Shown here piece by piece: positions 26,210 to 34,456 of a DNA stretch of 64,000 nucleotides (within the stretch, counting starts at the first letter, position 1; every line of letters begins with the position of its first letter). The notes under the pieces are model-generated. The model was not told the origin of the DNA and searched no databases. It saw only the letters and a list, made by a program, of their open reading frames with translations. The DNA comes from CAYNRA01 sp046296415 (lineage in GTDB: Bacteria; Bacteroidota; Bacteroidia; Cytophagales; Spirosomataceae): assembly GCA_046296415.1 (NCBI GenBank), contig JBKBLN010000002.1:248001-312000 (forward strand). Direction: 5' to 3'. The translations under genes were made by a program, and so were the position numbers.

Positions 26210-28156
26210 TTATTTATAAGAGGGAATATTTTTGAATATTTCTGATTTCGCAAATTGTATAAAGTCTGAAATAGGCATAGAGCCTAAATCGCCTTCTCCT
26301 TTCCGGCGTACGGAAACCTTTCCTTCCTCGGATTCTTTTTCACCGACAATTAGCATCAACGGTATTTTGTTTACCTCGGCATCCCGTATTTTTCGTCCGA
26401 TTTTCTCGTCTCGGTGATCCACGTATCCACGGATATCCTCCTCTTGAAGTTGTAAAAAGACTTCATTGGCATACTCGGCGTATTTTTCTGAGATGGGTAA
26501 AATGGCCATTTGATCGGGTGATAACCACAAGGGGAAATTACCGGCTGTATTTTCGATTAAAATAGCGATGAACCGCTCCATCGACCCAAATGGGGCACGG
26601 TGAATCATGACTGGCCGGTGTTTTTGATTATCCGAACCGACATATTCGAGCTCAAAACGATTGGGTAATTGATAGTCTACCTGAATCGTACCTAACTGCC
26701 ATTTACGACCCAAGGCGTCCTTGACCATGAAATCAAGTTTTGGGCCATAAAAAGCTGCCTCACCATACTCAACCACCGTTTTTAATCCCTTTTCGTCGGC
26801 AGCGCGCTGAATCGCGGCTTCTGCTTGTTCCCAAGCTGCGTCATCACCGATGTACTTTGAACGATCCTCTAAGGAACGAAGCGAAACTTGAGCCAGGTAA
26901 TCCTCAAAGCCTAGCGATTTAAAGACATACAAAACAAGATCGATTACCTTCTTGAATTCGTCTTCCACTTGGTCTTGGCGACAAAAGATGTGGGCATCAT
27001 CCTGAGTAAATCCACGGACACGGGTGAGGCCGTGAAGTTCACCACTTTGTTCATACCGATATACTGTTCCAAATTCGGCCAAGCGAAGAGGCAAATCCCG
27101 GTACGACCGTGGACGTGATTTGTAAATCTCACAGTGATGGGGGCAGTTCATGGGTTTCAATAAAAACTCCTCATCCTCTTCGGGTGTGTGTATAGGTTGG
27201 AATGAATCTTTCCCATATTTTTCCCAATGACCTGATGTGATGTACAATTGTTTTGATCCGATGTGGGGGGTCACTACAGGTTGGTATCCCGCTTTCAACT
27301 GGGCTTTTTTCAGAAAGTTTTCCAGACGTTCCCGTAGCATGGCACCCTTGGGCAACCACAGAGGTAATCCTTTGCCTACTTTCTCCGAAAAAGTGAATAT
27401 ATCCAACTCTTGGCCCAGCTTGCGGTGATCTCGACGTTTGGCCTCCTCTAGTAATGCCAGGTATTCATCTAATTCCTTTTGCTTGGGAAAAGTTATCCCA
27501 TAAATACGGGTCAGCATTTTATTGTTTTGGTCGCCTTTAAAATAGGCACCCGCCACATTCATGATTTTGGCAGCCTTAATAAAACCCGTATTCGGAATAT
27601 GTGGTCCACGACAAAGGTCTGTGAAATTACCTTGTTGATAAAAGGTAATCGAACCGTCCTCCAAGTTTTCAAGCAGGTCAAGTTTATATTCGTCGCCTTT
27701 TTCCTGAAAATAGGCTAGAGCTTCTGCTTTGGATTTTGGAATTCGGACATATTCATTTTTCTGACGTGCCAATTCCAACATCTTTTGCTCAATTTTTGCA
27801 AAATCTTCTTGGGAAATGGATTGTCCTTGGGTGTCGACATCGTAGTAAAATCCGTTCTCAACAGGTGGACCAACCCAAAATTTCACGCCTGGGTACAACG
27901 CCTCCAATGCCTCTGCCATTAAGTGGGCAGATGAATGCCAAAACGTGGATTTTCCATCCGCGTTATCCCACGTTAACAGATGTAACGTCGCATTCTCTGT
28001 CAAACCTTGATGTGCATCTTGCACTTTTCCGTTGACTTTAGCAGCCAACACTTGACGGGCGAGCCCTTCACTGATTGACCTAGCGATATCCAACGGGGTG
28101 GTCCCTTTCGGAACTTCCTGGATACGGCCATCTGGGAGGGTGATTTGAATCATCAT
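26210..28156 (-). CDS. thrS: Threonyl-tRNA synthetase
   Basis: 648 residues. N-terminal TGS domain (ITLPDGRIQEVPKGTTPLDI), then the editing domain with HSSAHLMAEAL near 75, then the class II catalytic core: zinc-binding Cys and His in MNCPHHCEIY, motif 2 around GTVYRYEQSGELHGLTRVRG, motif 3 near MIHRAPFGSMERFIAIL. The C-terminal anticodon-binding domain ends ISDFIQFAKSEI. Charges tRNA-Thr. Starts 9 nt after the TPR lipoprotein stop, so the order lipoprotein-thrS-infC is likely one operon. Confidence 0.97.
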   Translation of the reverse strand: MMIQITLPDGRIQEVPKGTTPLDIARSISEGLARQVLAAKVNGKVQDAHQGLTENATLHLLTWDNADGKSTFWHSSAHLMAEALEALYPGVKFWVGPPVENGFYYDVDTQGQSISQEDFAKIEQKMLELARQKNEYVRIPKSKAEALAYFQEKGDEYKLDLLENLEDGSITFYQQGNFTDLCRGPHIPNTGFIKAAKIMNVAGAYFKGDQNNKMLTRIYGITFPKQKELDEYLALLEEAKRRDHRKLGQELDIFTFSEKVGKGLPLWLPKGAMLRERLENFLKKAQLKAGYQPVVTPHIGSKQLYITSGHWEKYGKDSFQPIHTPEEDEEFLLKPMNCPHHCEIYKSRPRSYRDLPLRLAEFGTVYRYEQSGELHGLTRVRGFTQDDAHIFCRQDQVEDEFKKVIDLVLYVFKSLGFEDYLAQVSLRSLEDRSKYIGDDAAWEQAEAAIQRAADEKGLKTVVEYGEAAFYGPKLDFMVKDALGRKWQLGTIQVDYQLPNRFELEYVGSDNQKHRPVMIHRAPFGSMERFIAILIENTAGNFPLWLSPDQMAILPISEKYAEYANEVFLQLQEEDIRGYVDHRDEKIGRKIRDAEVNKIPLMLIVGEKESEEGKVSVRRKGEGDLGSMPISDFIQFAKSEIFKNIPSYK

Positions 28157-28165
28157 CTATCGTAT

Positions 28166-29353
28166 TTATTTGCCGGACGAATCCTTTTTGATTATAAAAC
28201 TCTTACTTCGAATGGGCTTGATATCACGCCACTCGGGTTTTCCAGGGGTTGCTGGCTCTGCCACTGGGGTATTTTTTTGAACCGCAGGAGTTGCCACCCG
28301 ACTTTTGGAAACATATTTAACCTTATTTTTAACACGCTCAATCCCCAGTTCTAAATTATAGTTGCCGGGGTGATTTCGGAGTCCCATTTCATAGATCGAC
28401 AAAGCCTCCTGGGGTTTATTGAGGGTCTCGGCTAACTCACCCGACTTCATGTAAGCATCCACTTTATCTTTGGATAAGTTCAACGCGGTTCGATACAAAG
28501 CTAGGGCTAATTCAGGCCGATTTTTTCGAACATGCAGCGCACCAAGCTGCCACATGGCATCTACATTCTTTGGATTTTTTCTTAAAACTTGACCATACAC
28601 CACAGTGGCACTATCCAATAAATACAAAGAAGCCAACGTTTGCGCCTTGGCCAATTGAAAGTCTAAACTATCGGGAAATAGAGCGATGGCTCGCTCATTA
28701 AAAATTAAAACAGAATCATTCCAACGTTTTCCTTGATACAAGGAAATGAGTTTCCGATATCCTTTTATTTCTTTTGGAAATAATTCAACCACTTTTTTCC
28801 AATTGGAAATCGCCCCTAAAGTATCTTGAGAAGCCAATTTGAGTTCAGCCAAAACCGCATACGGATCACCCGAATAGGGATCCATTTTCATGGCTTTATT
28901 GAGTGCATTTTGGGCGTTGAATCGATCTTGTAATCCTAGATAAGCTCTAGCTTGAGCAATGTACAAGGAAGAGGTGATCAAGTTCAGTGATTCTGCCTTT
29001 TGCAAAGCAGCTAGGGCCGCACGGTATTGACTTTTTTCAATCAACACTAAACCCATTAAATGAAGGAATTTCCCTACGTTGGGACGAATAGAGAGTGCTT
29101 TTTGCAGGTCATCGATGGCTAAGTCCCATTCTTTCTTTTGCGAAAAAATACGAGCGCGTTGGTAATAATTTTCCGAAACGCCGGGGTTTTCCTGGATCGC
29201 TTCCGTAATAATCTTGAGATCCAACTCCAACTGGGTCAAGGTATCTCCTTTTGCCCATTGGGGAATCTCAATGGACGCAGACTCTCCCGAACGACAGCTT
29301 AAGAAAGCTGACCCCAGTAAAGAAACGACAAGTAAGACTCGAAGTACGCCCAT
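28166..29353 (-). CDS. TPR-repeat lipoprotein
   Basis: 395 residues. N-terminal lipoprotein signal MGVLRVLLVVSLLGSAFLSC with Cys20 as the likely lipidated residue. Seven or so tetratricopeptide repeats span about 50-335 (for example AIDDLQKALSIRPNVGKFLH and ALSIYEMGLRNHPGNYNLEL), followed by a low-complexity tail with Pro and Thr. Likely a scaffold on the periplasmic face of a membrane; no enzymatic domain. First gene before thrS. The 64 bp upstream contain GACCTTTG (29372-29379, minus), a near -7 box. Confidence 0.85.
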   Translation of the reverse strand: MGVLRVLLVVSLLGSAFLSCRSGESASIEIPQWAKGDTLTQLELDLKIITEAIQENPGVSENYYQRARIFSQKKEWDLAIDDLQKALSIRPNVGKFLHLMGLVLIEKSQYRAALAALQKAESLNLITSSLYIAQARAYLGLQDRFNAQNALNKAMKMDPYSGDPYAVLAELKLASQDTLGAISNWKKVVELFPKEIKGYRKLISLYQGKRWNDSVLIFNERAIALFPDSLDFQLAKAQTLASLYLLDSATVVYGQVLRKNPKNVDAMWQLGALHVRKNRPELALALYRTALNLSKDKVDAYMKSGELAETLNKPQEALSIYEMGLRNHPGNYNLELGIERVKNKVKYVSKSRVATPAVQKNTPVAEPATPGKPEWRDIKPIRSKSFIIKKDSSGK

Positions 29354-29417
29354 AATTAGATTTTACGGGTGCAAAGGTCACAAAAAAAAGGCAGTATCCC
29401 AAAAAGCAGCTATCGAT

Positions 29418-30974
29418 TTAGTATCGAATTCGGTGGATGTAAAAGACTTTTCGGTTCCTTTCCTCCGAATTGGCAATACGTTGTATTCCCCAAGCCAAAA
29501 AGTATCGGTCATACCAATGGGCGGTATCCTCAAAAGTTGTTTCCCGAATGCGGTCTTTATCCTTTCCCGTGACAATTTCAAAGGCTCGTTTTTTGGGCTG
29601 ATTGGTGGTGGGATCGAACTCTGTCAATACAAGTTCATTTTGACGCGTGTAGACTGCTACTTTTTGGTCATCTCGAACAGTAACTTTTAATTTCTCTTTG
29701 AGCTCATTTAATTTCAAGTTTTCATAGACGACGGTTTGATCGGAAAGGCGTTGCCCTTTCTCATTGAAAGTCACGACGATACCATGCGTATACCGAAATC
29801 CATTGAATACCTGATTATTGGCTGGTGAACCCATCAACCATGGATTCCAAGCCCACGAATTGAATCCCCAGTAGCTTCGATAGATTGGACTGAACATGTA
29901 AGGATATCCCCAAAAAGGTGAAAATGGACTCATCCCAAATGTATTATACTGGGTCACGTATTCAGGTGAAAAAACCTCAGCCACTAATGTAAAATCATCC
30001 TCAGACTCCAACACATCATGAATTAGTACACGAGCCGATGTCGCGTAATCGCCTCCCCTACTTTTTTTCCGACTAACGGTTTTCTCAACTCGTTCCTTGG
30101 CCCGATTGGGGAGGTAATTGAAGAAATTTTGAAAATCACCAAACGGATGATAGGTCATGGATTGAAGTCTTCCACCGGTTATATTGGCTAAATAAATCCC
30201 TTGCGTCTGCGGACCCGTCCGGGAGTTGGTAGAGGTACCTCCTATTCCATACGAACCAACTAAAAAAGTAGCTGATGCGAGTTGAAAAACCTTTCCTGTC
30301 AAGAGAGACAAACCGTCTTTGGGGTTGATCACCAACTGACGAACGACTCGTCCTTCAGGCGTTATTTCTCGGATCACTTGGGTAGCAAATTTCCGTTCCT
30401 TTACTGAAAAAGTTAGAAGTAGATTATCCTCAGCTGCTTCTAAATTTTGAATACTGGCATTTTTTCCATATCCTGAGGTGAGAAGACGAGGTTTGCCCAT
30501 ATTTTGAAATGCGTAGGATAACAAAATGGGTTCACTTTTTACGGATCCTGCTAAAAAAATCGATTCATCAACCACTCGAAATTGCTGCAAGTCGAAGCCC
30601 CGGATACCCGTCAATTTTACTTTTTGGACGGCTCCTAAAAAATGGGAGGATTTGACCATGACATATTGATCGCCGGTACGATTTCCAAAAAGAATATGTA
30701 GATGACTGGCATCAGCGTAATGATCGATGTAGGAAAATCCTCGATCAATTTCGGTCTCGATTTGCCAAACTTGGGCCATAGTCGTGTCGAATCGTGTCAA
30801 CTGTAGGACCGAGGCGTTGGGTTGGCTGGCCAACAGGAAACCTTCCTCAGGTAAGGGTATTAATTTAAAGGATTCATTGGCGGTGGTCAAAGGCAGCTCA
30901 ATCCGTTTGAAGCTCTGCCCAACCGTGGTCAAATGAATGCAAATCAAGACAAAAACTCCCCAAATTTTACGCAT
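29418..30974 (-). CDS. Secreted protein of unknown function with aromatic-rich insert
   Basis: 518 residues with a signal peptide (MRKIWGVFVLICIHLTTVGQ). The body looks like beta-propeller-type repeats alternating short hydrophobic strands (FLLASQPNASVLQLTRFDTT, LLLTFSVKERKFATQVIREI). About residues 345-388 are very rich in Trp, Tyr, Phe, Pro and Gly (FSPFWGYPYMFSPIYRSYWG). The Lys/Arg-rich TVSRKKSRGGDY lies just before it. Similar proteins occur in Cytophagales as far as I recall, but I do not know a function. The start overlaps the EVE gene stop by 8 nt. Confidence 0.75.
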   Translation of the reverse strand: MRKIWGVFVLICIHLTTVGQSFKRIELPLTTANESFKLIPLPEEGFLLASQPNASVLQLTRFDTTMAQVWQIETEIDRGFSYIDHYADASHLHILFGNRTGDQYVMVKSSHFLGAVQKVKLTGIRGFDLQQFRVVDESIFLAGSVKSEPILLSYAFQNMGKPRLLTSGYGKNASIQNLEAAEDNLLLTFSVKERKFATQVIREITPEGRVVRQLVINPKDGLSLLTGKVFQLASATFLVGSYGIGGTSTNSRTGPQTQGIYLANITGGRLQSMTYHPFGDFQNFFNYLPNRAKERVEKTVSRKKSRGGDYATSARVLIHDVLESEDDFTLVAEVFSPEYVTQYNTFGMSPFSPFWGYPYMFSPIYRSYWGFNSWAWNPWLMGSPANNQVFNGFRYTHGIVVTFNEKGQRLSDQTVVYENLKLNELKEKLKVTVRDDQKVAVYTRQNELVLTEFDPTTNQPKKRAFEIVTGKDKDRIRETTFEDTAHWYDRYFLAWGIQRIANSEERNRKVFYIHRIRY

Positions 30975-31374
30975 ATGCTAACGACAAAATAATATCAAAT
31001 TCCTCTTTTTTGATGGGCATTACAGACAACCGACTTTGTTTGATCAAGGCAATATCCTGCAATCGTGGATCTTTTTTTATGGTCGCCAATGAAACGGGTG
31101 AGGGAAGCTTTTCAACAGGGACCAAGTCAACCACCACCCAGTTCCCTTCCTGGATGGTAGGATCAGGATAATGCTCCCGAACCACTTTGGCGATCCCAAC
31201 CACCTCTTTGCCTTCATTGGAATGATAAAACAATACGAGATCCTCCTCTTTCATAGCCATTAAGTTGTTTCGCGCTTGAAAGTTACGAACACCATCCCAA
31301 TGGTCTCTCCCTAAAGAAACGAAGGTATCCCAAGAATATTTAAAAGGTTCTGATTTGACTAGCCAGTAATTCAT
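30967..31374 (-). CDS. EVE (PUA-like) domain protein
   Basis: 135 residues forming a single EVE domain: MNYWLVKSEPFKYSWDTFVS, WDGVRNFQARNNL, DLVLFYHSNEGKEVVGIAKV, and an IKQSRLSVMPI end. EVE domains recognise modified bases in DNA or RNA; the WLVKSEP and GVRNFQARNNL segments line the pocket. No partner domain is fused. The start overlaps the upstream DUF2452 stop by four bases and the end overlaps the secreted-protein gene by eight, so all three are coupled. Confidence 0.92.
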   Translation of the reverse strand: MNYWLVKSEPFKYSWDTFVSLGRDHWDGVRNFQARNNLMAMKEEDLVLFYHSNEGKEVVGIAKVVREHYPDPTIQEGNWVVVDLVPVEKLPSPVSLATIKKDPRLQDIALIKQSRLSVMPIKKEEFDIILSLAYA

Positions 31375-31856
31375 ATCGATTCATTCGTTGGTAAATCATC
31401 TACATCTATAAATTGGGAACGATCCTCCTCCTGAAAAAATTCGACCTTCCAGGTATGATCGGCCAATAAAATAACCCGAGCCAAAAATTGATTGAATGGA
31501 AACTTCCGACCCCACTCCGAAGGAGACACCATAGACAGCACATCGGATCCGTCCTTTTTTTCATACAAATAGTAGACATGATTGATGATCGGTTCAAAGG
31601 ACATATCTGCATCATAGATGCGTTCAGAGACCTGAATTCGATGTTGCACCTCTTTGGCTTGTTGGGCCAAGATTTCCATTTGTCGGTATAATTTATCAAG
31701 CTGCTCATGGGTTTGTTGCCGCATGGCCATTTGGGCTCTTCCTTTAGTTTTGCCCATATCCTCCGGCTTAATCACCGCACCGCCCGCCGAGTGAGCATAG
31801 GCGAGTAGACCAGGTTGTTGTGCAATTTTGAATTCAGGTATGGGGTTTTCTTCCAT
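31371..31856 (-). CDS. DUF2452 family protein
   Basis: 161 residues. N-terminal segment PGLLAYAHSAGGAVIKPEDM, a helical central part (QTHEQLDKLYRQMEILAQQA) and NHVYYLYEKKDGSDVLSMVS with PSEWGRK match DUF2452. Function unknown; soluble, with no signal peptide. First gene of the minus-strand set DUF2452-EVE-secreted protein. Confidence 0.85.
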   Translation of the reverse strand: MEENPIPEFKIAQQPGLLAYAHSAGGAVIKPEDMGKTKGRAQMAMRQQTHEQLDKLYRQMEILAQQAKEVQHRIQVSERIYDADMSFEPIINHVYYLYEKKDGSDVLSMVSPSEWGRKFPFNQFLARVILLADHTWKVEFFQEEDRSQFIDVDDLPTNESI

Positions 31857-31923
31857 GGATTATTACTAAGCAATTTTTAAGGTAAACAAATCTGGGAACG
31901 AGTTGTTTTTAACAAAAATTAGG

Positions 31924-31931
31924 CAAAATTA
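31924..31931 (-). promoter_or_regulatory. Possible -7 box of the DUF2452 operon
   Basis: TAATTTTG on the minus strand, 67 bp before the ATG at 31856. No clear -33 element. Confidence 0.35.
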
Positions 31932-32042
31932 ATCAAATGGATTTGAAGGATAAATAAAGTTTAATAAGTCATTCACTCCCATTCAACCTTTTGCTTAGAT
32001 TTAACGTATATTACCGAAGTAATCTCAACCCATTTAGATCCC

Positions 32043-32522
32043 ATGACAGAACAAACAGCTCCTGAATTTATCTCTAGGGCCGATTTCATGAAGAAAGCCG
32101 GTTTAAGTATTGGAGGAATTTTACTCCTCAATTGTCTCCAAGCCTGTGCGCCGGAAGACGATGTGATTCCTGCACCAGGTCCCGGGACCGGAACTGGCGG
32201 GACAGCCTTGGATTTTACATTGGATTTAAACATGGCAAGTAACGCGAGCCTCCGAAATGTAGGTGGATTTTTGGTGGTTGCCTCTCAACGCGTCATTGTA
32301 GTTCGTTTAGCCAATAATAATTTTTTGGCCGTTCAGTCTAATTGCACACACCAAGGAACGACTGTTACGTATCGCTCGGGTACCAACGATTTTTTCTGTC
32401 CTAATCATGGATCTGTATTTTCTTCGTCCGGATCTGTTGTTACTGGACCTGCCACCACTCCCTTGCGTGTGTACAAGTTTTCCTTTGATGTAACAGCCAA
32501 CAGCGTACGGGTTTTCGCGTAA
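32043..32522 (+). CDS. Rieske 2Fe-2S lipoprotein-like protein
   Basis: 159 residues. The Rieske cluster ligands are Cys101/His103 (SNCTHQG) and Cys119/His122 (FCPNHGS). Upstream is an N-terminal export region with SRADFMKK, similar to a twin-arginine motif but with only one Arg, a hydrophobic core (LSIGGILLLN) and a lipobox-like LQAC at Cys35. A Pro/Gly/Thr linker (PAPGPGTGTGG) tethers the domain. Likely an exported electron-transfer protein. No oxygenase or cytochrome b partner is next to it. Confidence 0.85.
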   Translation: MTEQTAPEFISRADFMKKAGLSIGGILLLNCLQACAPEDDVIPAPGPGTGTGGTALDFTLDLNMASNASLRNVGGFLVVASQRVIVVRLANNNFLAVQSNCTHQGTTVTYRSGTNDFFCPNHGSVFSSSGSVVTGPATTPLRVYKFSFDVTANSVRVFA

Positions 32523-32549
32523 TCAGTTGAGGAAGCCCGTATTTTTCTC

Positions 32550-32557
32550 TACTTTTG
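32550..32557 (+). promoter_or_regulatory. -7 box of the menE-like gene
   Basis: TACTTTTG, a perfect TAnnTTTG match, 12 bp before the ATG at 32570; the in-frame TTG at 32555 lies inside the box and is not used as the start. Confidence 0.55.
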
Positions 32558-32569
32558 CCTCAAAAAAGA

Positions 32570-33649
32570 ATGATTTTTCAAGACCCCGATGGTTTTTTAG
32601 TTGCCACCGGTGAAAATTCGGACTACGAGGCAAAAGTTCTCTCCATTTGTCGACAATGGGATGAAGGCCAATCCACTTTCACTTTACACACGTCGGGTAG
32701 CACTGGGCCATCTAAATCCATCGTTGTTTCTCGTCAACAGATCGAGTCATCGATTCTCCTGACTCAGCAAACCTTTCAACTAGAGTCCAATGACATTGCT
32801 TTCTGCTGCTTGTCGGTTGACACAGTGGGTGGACTCATGATGGTATTGCGGGCAAGGCACCTAGGCATGGAACTATGGGTAATGGAACCCCAAATACAGC
32901 CTTTCCAATCCATGGAAAAATACCGTTCGTTGTTTTTTTCTACCGGTAAATCGGTCCTGTACGCTTTCGTGCCCGCCCAACTGGACGCCATAAAGCAGGA
33001 CCCGACGTCATATCCTTTTTTACACCGTGCCAAAGCCATATTGATTGGTGGCGCCCCCATGGCTCCCTCTTTGACGAATTGGGTGATGGAACAAAATATG
33101 CCCTTTTATGCAACCTACGGCATGACCGAAACGGTGAGTCATATAGCCATTCAACAGCTAGCTCCCCATCATGACCCGGGTTTCCACCCACTTCCTTCGG
33201 TTCAACTTAGAGAGGGAAGCGAAGGCAATTTGGAAATTCTCTCACCGACCTCCGGACCCGAATGGTTGGTTACTCGAGATACTGTGGAATGGCTAGAACC
33301 ACCTTATTTCCGAATTACTGGTCGACTGGATTCAATCATCAACAGCGGTGGTGTGAAAATACAGCTGCAACAAATCGATGAGTCGGTGGGGCAATGGGTA
33401 GCCTCCCGACAATGGCGAGGAGCTTTCTTCGCTTGGGGGCTCCCCGATGCACAATGGGGTCAAAAATTAGTGGTTTTTTTCGAGGGAAATGAACCTCCGG
33501 GTGAAATTCACCTGTTCTGGGAAAACGTCGCCGATGTACTTCCAAAATATTGGAAGCCCAAAGAGTTTATATTACTCCCTCAGTTCGACTATACCACATC
33601 CCAAAAAATCGATAAAATTAACACCGTTAAACGTTATGCTGCACATTAA
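32570..33649 (+). CDS. menE: MenE-like acyl-CoA ligase (O-succinylbenzoate-CoA ligase candidate)
   Basis: 359 residues, a short ANL-superfamily enzyme. The P-loop is TLHTSGSTGPSKSIVVS near residue 40, the A5 motif YATYGMTETVSHIAI near 180, the hinge region RITGRLDSIINSGGVKIQ near 250. Short length and motif spacing fit Bacteroidota MenE, which activates o-succinylbenzoate in menaquinone synthesis, but no other men gene is in the window, so another acyl substrate is possible. The 3' end overlaps the next gene by 14 nt. Confidence 0.75.
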   Translation: MIFQDPDGFLVATGENSDYEAKVLSICRQWDEGQSTFTLHTSGSTGPSKSIVVSRQQIESSILLTQQTFQLESNDIAFCCLSVDTVGGLMMVLRARHLGMELWVMEPQIQPFQSMEKYRSLFFSTGKSVLYAFVPAQLDAIKQDPTSYPFLHRAKAILIGGAPMAPSLTNWVMEQNMPFYATYGMTETVSHIAIQQLAPHHDPGFHPLPSVQLREGSEGNLEILSPTSGPEWLVTRDTVEWLEPPYFRITGRLDSIINSGGVKIQLQQIDESVGQWVASRQWRGAFFAWGLPDAQWGQKLVVFFEGNEPPGEIHLFWENVADVLPKYWKPKEFILLPQFDYTTSQKIDKINTVKRYAAH

Positions 33650-34343
33650 ATTTCAAACCTCCGACCTCGTTCCCCCACCCTATGCGCATTCCATCGAATT
33701 GATCGCTAAATGGAGTGAGCAGGATCTACCTCAAGTCGATTTTCAATTGACGTACTTAGGTCGAGAGGAATTGACCGATGAAGAAATAACAGAAGAGGGG
33801 TTTACAGGCCAAGATGACCTCGAACTCCACGTTCAACTCCCAGAAGTATGGTTGAAAGAACTTCAAAGAATTAGTAAGTTTCAAGATTCAAGTCCAAAGA
33901 CTCATTTGGAAGAGCAAGAAGATTTTTGGGAAATTCAATTGGCTGATGGGGCTCCTTTTTATCCTGCCCAAGCTCCCTTATGGTCTGCTTTTCTTCAAGA
34001 AATACAACAGGCGATTTTTGAAGTTGGAGGAATGGAAAAGCCATTACACCTTTTATTGAGTCGATCAGGAAAAGAGCTGTTCCAAGTACATGCCTCTTTT
34101 GCCAATCGAACTTTATGGTATGAACATCCCAATCAAGTCAAACAAGACTTACCTTGGAATAAATTAAATAGCCTGTTGCGAGAAGTTTACAGCGGAGAAT
34201 TTTTGTACGAAGATGCCACTCAACAATTGCCTGCTAAACCGGGGATGTACCTTAGTTTGGGAGATGATTGGTGGTTTGAAGTTGGGAAATCGTATCTGAA
34301 CAGCCCAAGACGTGTTTTGAAGATTTTTGGCATTTCGGAATAA
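33636..34343 (+). CDS. Conserved-looking hypothetical protein, coupled to menE
   Basis: 235 residues starting MLHIKFQTSDLVPPPYAHSI. The frame is open 50 codons upstream, but that part overlaps menE; ATG 33636 gives a 14-nt overlap. The product is soluble, acidic and rich in Glu, Gln, Leu and Trp (LPEVWLKELQRISKFQD, LYYEDATQ-like end segment WWFEVGKSYL). I recognise no domain. A strong terminator follows 10 nt after the stop, so menE and this gene form a two-gene transcript. Confidence 0.65.
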   Translation: MLHIKFQTSDLVPPPYAHSIELIAKWSEQDLPQVDFQLTYLGREELTDEEITEEGFTGQDDLELHVQLPEVWLKELQRISKFQDSSPKTHLEEQEDFWEIQLADGAPFYPAQAPLWSAFLQEIQQAIFEVGGMEKPLHLLLSRSGKELFQVHASFANRTLWYEHPNQVKQDLPWNKLNSLLREVYSGEFLYEDATQQLPAKPGMYLSLGDDWWFEVGKSYLNSPRRVLKIFGISE

Positions 34344-34353
34344 TCAAAGAAAA

Positions 34354-34390
34354 TCCCGGAAAGTTTCCAATTCCCTCCGGGAATTTTTCT
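34354..34390 (+). terminator. Terminator after the menE transcript
   Basis: TCCCGG (34354-34359) and CCGGGA (34377-34382) extended by A and T tracts, followed by TTTTTCTTTTTT. Confidence 0.8.
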
Positions 34391-34428
34391 TTTTTGTTTT
34401 AATGAACAATAAAGGTCTGATTTATCTC

Positions 34429-34436
34429 TATTTTTG
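34429..34436 (+). promoter_or_regulatory. -7 box of the GH97 gene
   Basis: TATTTTTG, a perfect TAnnTTTG match, 20 bp before the ATG at 34457. Confidence 0.55.
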
Positions 34437-34456
34437 AAATAAATTAAACCTACTCA

